Positions 59,443-64,000 of a stretch of DNA of 64,000 nt are shown one piece after another. A program made the position numbers and the translations under genes. The notes below the pieces were generated by a model. That model was not told the DNA's origin. It did no database searches and worked only from the letters and a program-made list of their open reading frames with translations. Numbering within the stretch: position 1 is the stretch's first letter; every line of letters begins with the position of its first letter. Source of the stretch: Bacteroidales bacterium UBA1715 (GTDB lineage: Bacteria > Bacteroidota > Bacteroidia > Bacteroidales > UBA1715). The stretch lies in NCBI GenBank assembly GCA_002317135.1, contig DCIX01000038.1:7619-71618 (forward strand), given 5' to 3'.

Positions 59443-61722
59443 ATGGCAAAAATTACCAAAGAAGCTGCCTTAAAATATCACTCAGAAGGCAGACCGGGAA
59501 AAATCGAAGTGGTTCCTACTAAACCATATCGTACTCAAACAGATTTATCATTAGCATACTCTCCTGGCGTTGCAGAGCCTTGCCTTGAGATTCAAAAAAA
59601 TCCTGACGACGCATACAAATACACCGACAAAGGAAACCTTGTAGCTGTAATCTCAAACGGTACAGCCGTTCTTGGTCTTGGTGACATTGGAGCTCTTTCG
59701 GGCAAGCCTGTAATGGAAGGTAAAGGTCTTCTATTCAAAATTTACGGTGGTATCGACGTATTTGATATCGAAGTAAACGAAAAAGATCCTGACAAGTTCA
59801 TCGAAGCGGTAAAAGCTATCGCTCCTACATTCGGTGGTATAAACCTTGAAGATATAAAAGCCCCTGAATGTTTCGAAATTGAACGTCGCCTTAAGGAAGA
59901 GCTTGACATCCCTGTAATGCACGACGACCAACACGGAACTGCAATCATTTCTTCTGCCGGTCTTATCAATGCACTTGACGTGAACGGCAAAAAAATTGAT
60001 GAAGTCAAAATCGTTGTAAATGGTGCCGGTGCTGCTGCTATTAGCTGTACTAAACTATATGTAGCACTTGGAGCGAAAGTCGAAAACATCGTAATGCTTG
60101 ACTCAAAAGGCGTTATTACAGACGATCGTCCAAATCTTACAGAAGAAAAGAAATTCTTTGCAACTTCTCGTCGCGATGCACACACTTTGGAAGAAGCAAT
60201 CAAAGGTGCAGACGTATTCTTAGGACTTTCAAAAGGAAACGTGCTTACACAAGACATGGTTCGTTCTATGGCAAAAGATCCTATCGTGTTTGCCCTTGCT
60301 AATCCTGTTCCAGAAATAACATACGAAGAAGCAATGGCTTCAAGACCAGACGTTTTGATGTCAACCGGCCGTAGCGACTACCCTAACCAAATCAACAACG
60401 TAATTGGTTTCCCTTACATTTTCCGTGGAGCATTGGATGTTGCCGCAACTGCAATCAACGAAGAAATGAAACTTGCAGCTGTACGTGCCATTGCTAACCT
60501 TGCAAAAGAACGCGTACCTGATGTTGTAAACAAAGTATATAATGTAAACAACTTGACTTTCGGTCGCGATTATTTCATTCCAAAGCCAGTTGACCCACGT
60601 TTGATTACCGAAGTTTCTACTGCTGTAGCGAAAGCAGCTATTGAATCTGGCGTTGCTCGTAAGAAAATAGAAGATTGGGATGCGTACAAACTTCATCTTA
60701 AACAACTTATGGGTTACGAATCGAAACTTTCAGCTCAATTGTTTAACATCGCTAAACAAAACCCACAAAAGGTTGTATTTGCCGAAGGTATTCACCCGAA
60801 CATGCTTGCTGCTGCTGTTGAATCCAAAAACGAAGGTATTTGTCAACCTATATTGTTGGGCAACAGAGAAAAAATCAAAGAAATTGCAAAACAACATAAA
60901 CTAAAACTTGATGGTATAGAAATCATCAATCTTCGTGAAGACAAAGAGGCTTCTCGTCGTGAAAGATTCGCAAAAATCCTTGCAGAAAAACGTCAACGTA
61001 ATGGTATGACATTCCAAGAGGCTAACGATAAAATGTTCGACCGCAACTACTTCGGTATGATGATGGTTGAAACAGGCGAAGCAGATGCATTCATTACTGG
61101 TATCTATACTCGTTACCGCGATACTATTCAAATTGCAAAAGATGTAATTGGTATTCGTGAAGGTTACAACCATTTCGGTGCTATGCACATTCTTAACTCA
61201 GAAAAAGGTACATTCTTCTTGGCTGATACACTTATCAATCGTAATCCAGACGTTGAAACATTGGTTGACACGACAAAACTTGCTGCACAAACAGTACGTT
61301 TCTTCAACAATGAACCTGTTGTTGCTATGTTGTCATACTCAAACTTCGGTGCAGACGAAACAGGAACTCCAGCGACGGTACACCAAGCAGTAGAAATAGT
61401 TCACGAACAAATGCCAGAACTTGACATTGACGGCGAAATGCAAGTAAACTTCGCTATAGACGATGAACTTCGTGACCGTACATTCCCATTCAACCGTTTA
61501 AAAGGTAAAGTGGTAAATACACTTGTATTCCCTAACCTTGGTAGTGCAAATACATCATACAAGATGTTGGCTGCAATGAACAAAAATGTGGAGCTTATCG
61601 GTCCTATCCAAATGGGTTTGAACAAACCAATTCACTTCATCGACTTTGAATCATCAGTCGACGACATTGTGAACATTGTTGCCGTAGCTGTTATTGATGC
61701 TGTTACAGAAAAACAAAAATAA
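59443..61722 (+). CDS. maeB: NADP-dependent malic enzyme with phosphotransacetylase-like domain
   Basis: 759 residues, the length of hybrid MaeB. Turns malate into pyruvate and CO2 with NADPH. Malic domain 1-430: YSPGVAEPCLEI, GNGT-type VISNGTAVLGLGDIG, VMHDDQHGTAII and VVNGAGAAAISC for cofactor binding. Residues 430-759 are a phosphotransacetylase-like regulatory domain (KVVFAEG, NYFGMMMVETGEADAFITG, GEMQVNFAI) that usually senses acetyl-CoA. Monocistronic. Confidence 0.95.
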   Translation: MAKITKEAALKYHSEGRPGKIEVVPTKPYRTQTDLSLAYSPGVAEPCLEIQKNPDDAYKYTDKGNLVAVISNGTAVLGLGDIGALSGKPVMEGKGLLFKIYGGIDVFDIEVNEKDPDKFIEAVKAIAPTFGGINLEDIKAPECFEIERRLKEELDIPVMHDDQHGTAIISSAGLINALDVNGKKIDEVKIVVNGAGAAAISCTKLYVALGAKVENIVMLDSKGVITDDRPNLTEEKKFFATSRRDAHTLEEAIKGADVFLGLSKGNVLTQDMVRSMAKDPIVFALANPVPEITYEEAMASRPDVLMSTGRSDYPNQINNVIGFPYIFRGALDVAATAINEEMKLAAVRAIANLAKERVPDVVNKVYNVNNLTFGRDYFIPKPVDPRLITEVSTAVAKAAIESGVARKKIEDWDAYKLHLKQLMGYESKLSAQLFNIAKQNPQKVVFAEGIHPNMLAAAVESKNEGICQPILLGNREKIKEIAKQHKLKLDGIEIINLREDKEASRRERFAKILAEKRQRNGMTFQEANDKMFDRNYFGMMMVETGEADAFITGIYTRYRDTIQIAKDVIGIREGYNHFGAMHILNSEKGTFFLADTLINRNPDVETLVDTTKLAAQTVRFFNNEPVVAMLSYSNFGADETGTPATVHQAVEIVHEQMPELDIDGEMQVNFAIDDELRDRTFPFNRLKGKVVNTLVFPNLGSANTSYKMLAAMNKNVELIGPIQMGLNKPIHFIDFESSVDDIVNIVAVAVIDAVTEKQK

Positions 61723-61751
61723 TAGCTAAGACCGAATAGTCTTTTCAAAAC

Positions 61752-61790
61752 AAAAATCCCCGTTCTGAAAACAGGACGGGGATTTTTATT
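61752..61790 (+). terminator. maeB terminator, probably bidirectional
   Basis: AAAAATCCCCGT-CTG (61752-61767) pairs with CAG-ACGGGGATTTTT (61772-61787), loop AAAA. A run of T on both strands suits the convergent genes maeB and the lipoprotein at 61808. Confidence 0.93.
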
Positions 61791-61807
61791 ATGAATGTAT
61801 TGTTATT

Positions 61808-63295
61808 TTATGGAATAGCAGTAAACACGTTGTCAACGCCTTCTGTCTCGCCGTTAAGGGTGTTATTGTCATAGATGTTACCCTTGCCACAGATCTCAAA
61901 CTTCAAGCCTGAAACACCACCTACGAAAACATTTGACCAATCGCGTGAGTAGATCCACTCGTCGTCAACTTCCTCTTCTTTGGTTGTTGTAGCTACTTGC
62001 AAACCATATTCCTTGGCGTTCTTAAGTGTAATATTCTCAGCCTTAAGCACTGCATCAGCATAGTTATCAACTAACAAGCAATATTCATTTCCATCGCTAA
62101 TGATCACATTCTTAAAGATGCATTCATCTTCTTGTGAAGCATACAAAACACCTTTCCAGAAACCTGCTTTGTTCTCCAAACCGCAGATTGTTATAGGAGC
62201 GGCTTCTGTTCCCTCAAGTTTAACTACAGATTCTTCACCAATTCGGAATTCAGAATTCTTGGCAAATACAATTGTAGTGCCCTCCGTAACCGTCATCGTA
62301 CTTCTTCCGGCAGCCCAGAAGCCATCAAAAAGGTAAGGAATACCAACATTATTAAGAACAAGTTCTTCATTCTCTGTAAGGTCACCATGCAAAAGGATAT
62401 AATTCTTGCCGTTGTCTTCAAACTTATTTCCTTTACCCAAGCCATTAACCACCATAGTTCCCAAGTTCATTGCATAACCATTCACATTCTTGATTGTATT
62501 GTTCTCAAATGCCTTCAAGTTTTTGCCGTTGTCGTAGATTGTACTTACACCATCGCCTAAACCGCCATCAATAGTACAATTCTTTACAGATACTGCGCCA
62601 TCCAAGTGCAAACGCAACACGCCGCCATCCTCTGATGAGCCACCATTCTTCAAGATGACATACTCCATTTGGTTGTCTGAACGGTTAGAGTGATACTCAA
62701 TGTATCCCCAAGAACCCTTATTCTGATTGTTCACTGGGCCAGTAAATGTAATTGGCTTCTCAGCAGTACCTACCATCTTCAAACCAGCGTTTTCGGTAAC
62801 AGTAATGCCACCATCTACACCTGTAAACGCAATGGTTACACCTGGCTCGATGGTCAAGCATGCGTTGCCTTCAATGTAAAAATAACCATCAATAATATAG
62901 TCGATTGGCAAACCAAGGTCTTTTAATGTTTTGTTTTCGTTCATAGATCCCGACAGTGTCATCGCATCGTTAATGTCAGTAACGTCGCTGCCGTTTCCGC
63001 CATTGCCTGCTCCTTCTGCAAAAATTGCAATTAAAACAAGGTCCTTTGTAACAATAAGTTTTCGTGGGTTTTCAGTGTTCATATCATTCCACATAGAGAA
63101 ATGATAGCCCTCATTTGCCGTAGCATACAAATTCAACTCAGTGTTTTCTTTGTATTCACCGTCAACATTGGCAACAGAACCCATTTTTGGATCATTAACA
63201 GTTACCGTGACCGAATATTTTTCTTCCTTTGTACAGCTACTAAAGGCTATACACCCAGAAAGCAGGGCTACAGCGATAATTTTTAATTCTTTCAT
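61808..63295 (-). CDS. Surface lipoprotein with divergent InlB B-repeat and beta-helix
   Basis: 495 residues. Lipoprotein signal with the cleavage Cys in AFSSC (C21). Residues about 27-92 are a divergent InlB B-repeat (YSVTVTVNDPKMGSV, ATANEGYHFSMWNDM, LVLIAIF). From about 110 a right-handed parallel beta-helix follows (LTIEPGVTIAFTG, ITVTENAGLKMVGTAEKPITFTG, repeated at about 320-395), as in Bacteroidota cell-surface adhesins or glycan-binding proteins. Its G+C looks a little higher than that of the neighbours. Confidence 0.8.
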   Translation of the reverse strand: MKELKIIAVALLSGCIAFSSCTKEEKYSVTVTVNDPKMGSVANVDGEYKENTELNLYATANEGYHFSMWNDMNTENPRKLIVTKDLVLIAIFAEGAGNGGNGSDVTDINDAMTLSGSMNENKTLKDLGLPIDYIIDGYFYIEGNACLTIEPGVTIAFTGVDGGITVTENAGLKMVGTAEKPITFTGPVNNQNKGSWGYIEYHSNRSDNQMEYVILKNGGSSEDGGVLRLHLDGAVSVKNCTIDGGLGDGVSTIYDNGKNLKAFENNTIKNVNGYAMNLGTMVVNGLGKGNKFEDNGKNYILLHGDLTENEELVLNNVGIPYLFDGFWAAGRSTMTVTEGTTIVFAKNSEFRIGEESVVKLEGTEAAPITICGLENKAGFWKGVLYASQEDECIFKNVIISDGNEYCLLVDNYADAVLKAENITLKNAKEYGLQVATTTKEEEVDDEWIYSRDWSNVFVGGVSGLKFEICGKGNIYDNNTLNGETEGVDNVFTAIP

Positions 63296-63323
63296 TTTTT
63301 GTAAAAATTTGGTTAAACTTTAC

Positions 63324-63336
63324 AAAAAAAAAAAAA
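63324..63336. repeat. 13-A homopolymer upstream of the lipoprotein gene
   Basis: Thirteen consecutive A on the plus strand (T on the coding strand), 29-41 nt ahead of the ATG at 63295. Within the spacing where tract length could change promoter strength. Confidence 0.9.
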
Positions 63337-63370
63337 TGAAGTAGATATACAAATTTTACTTTATATTTTT

Positions 63371-63388
63371 TACATTATATATAATGTA
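63371..63388. promoter_or_regulatory. 18-bp perfect palindrome
   Basis: TACATTATATATAATGTA is its own reverse complement. It lies 7 bp after the stop of the gene at 63395 and 76 bp ahead of the lipoprotein ATG at 63295. No T run follows, so an operator is as likely as a terminator. Confidence 0.5.
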
Positions 63389-63394
63389 TCACAT

Positions 63395-63907
63395 TTACTG
63401 TGCATTTTCCAACACAACAACCTTAAATTCAGAATTGATTTCCATTGCATCTGGTTGAAAACCATCTAAATCTTCTATAATAAATGTAACTATTCCATTT
63501 TCATATTCATAGCGGATATTTTCACCAACAGCAACAGTTTCACCTTTATCGTTCTCATATAGATACGGATACACATACGGAAGAATATTCCAAGAACTTG
63601 CATCTTCTTTATAGGTAAACCAGAAATACGCAAGCACAGCACCATTTTTCATCACCTTATCGGTGATATCTGCATTATTACATTCAACATATAAATATTT
63701 ACGACCATCGTCATAATAGCCAACTTTCCAATCGGAGCCCTTAATCAAATACTCCGTTGTGTACATTTGTGCTCCATATTCATTATGAGTGTGATGTTCT
63801 TCTGTTACATAATATTCTTTTGTAACATATTGTTTTTCACAACTTGTAGATACAAATAGAGAGGCAATTGCCAAAGAACTCATCAAAAAAAATCTAACCT
63901 GTTTCAT
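63395..63907 (-). CDS. Hypothetical lipoprotein
   Basis: 170 residues with lipoprotein signal (MKQVRFFLMSSLAIASLFVSTSC, C23). The mature part begins with a Tyr/Glu/Thr-rich linker (YVTKEYYVTEEHHTHNEYG), then a beta-rich domain (SDWKVGYYDDGRKYLYVECNNADITDKV, LPYVYPYLYEN). It resembles small lipoproteins found in many Bacteroidota genomes, without assigned function. Located upstream of the beta-helix lipoprotein on the same strand. Confidence 0.7.
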   Translation of the reverse strand: MKQVRFFLMSSLAIASLFVSTSCEKQYVTKEYYVTEEHHTHNEYGAQMYTTEYLIKGSDWKVGYYDDGRKYLYVECNNADITDKVMKNGAVLAYFWFTYKEDASSWNILPYVYPYLYENDKGETVAVGENIRYEYENGIVTFIIEDLDGFQPDAMEINSEFKVVVLENAQ

Positions 63908-63976
63908 ATCCTATACCATTTAAACATTTAACAAAATCTCATTTCCAAAAATAAACAAAATTTGTGCCACAACTAC

Positions 63977-64000
63977 AATAATTGATAATTGATAATTGAT
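63977..64000. repeat. Tandem 7-bp repeat (ATTGATA), cut by the window edge
   Basis: About three units of ATTGATA run to the last base. Length and role cannot be judged from this fragment. Confidence 0.7.

Overview
The window is AT-rich bacterial chromosome from the phylum Bacteroidota, most likely order Bacteroidales. The signs are: promoter -7 elements of the TAnnTTTG type ahead of many genes; a C-terminal type IX secretion sorting domain and a GldB lipoprotein; glycine-lipid genes (glsB, glsA); a TonB receptor; a LytS/LytTR pair; anaerobic ribonucleotide reductase (nrdD, nrdG); and two complete GH94 glycoside phosphorylases. The anaerobic enzymes and phosphorylases suggest a fermentative gut, rumen or sediment organism. 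The exact genus cannot be read from the sequence.

Layout. 1-3400: the end of a hemolysin III-type membrane protein, three small unassigned genes (one exported and His/Pro-rich), and a Schlafen/AlbA_2 gene directly behind nrdD-nrdG. 6076-13827: a long operon with an acyl-adenylate ligase, fabF, fabZ, fabG, fabI, fabD, a LytS-type kinase and a LytTR regulator. Upstream lie 20-21 bp spaced direct repeats that look like LytTR sites. 13872-17720: a CBM9-like gene, tRNA-Thr, yhbP-like, thrH, coaD and purB. 17873-22043: GH94 phosphorylase A, a Crp/Fnr regulator, and three small genes behind a palindrome placed as a class II activator site.

22100-28190 is a rearranged accessory island. A truncated methyltransferase copy is fused to the 3' end of a third GH94 gene. 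A cytosine methyltransferase/HpaII-like restriction operon is bracketed by a 139-bp direct repeat. An AAA ATPase with a paired operator follows, then the intact methyltransferase. 28195-36851: U32 peptidase, higBA, an AlkD-like repair gene, leuS, hicAB, gtrA and a cca-type tRNA nucleotidyltransferase. 36948-37850: tRNA-Leu, a cytoplasmic trypsin-like protease, and two degenerate CRISPR-like repeats.

37990-44243 is one operon: TonB receptor, membrane polyferredoxin, a Tat-signal aldo/keto reductase with Fe-S and DUF1893 domains, tatA and tatC. It reads as a self-contained periplasmic redox system carrying its own Tat translocase, and it is my main candidate for a poorly described system. 44346-57917: an initiator-type tRNA-Met, DUF5131 and XRE-cupin genes, a T9SS cargo protein, manC, gldB, an LpxL-like acyltransferase, a LicD-like gene with a methyltransferase, a YgjP-like metallopeptidase, glsB-glsA, and GH94 phosphorylase B. 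58082-59256 is a decayed patch (truncated DUF1016 and XRE genes). 59443-63907: maeB and two lipoproteins.

All family assignments come from reading motifs and remembered family sequences. No database search was run.
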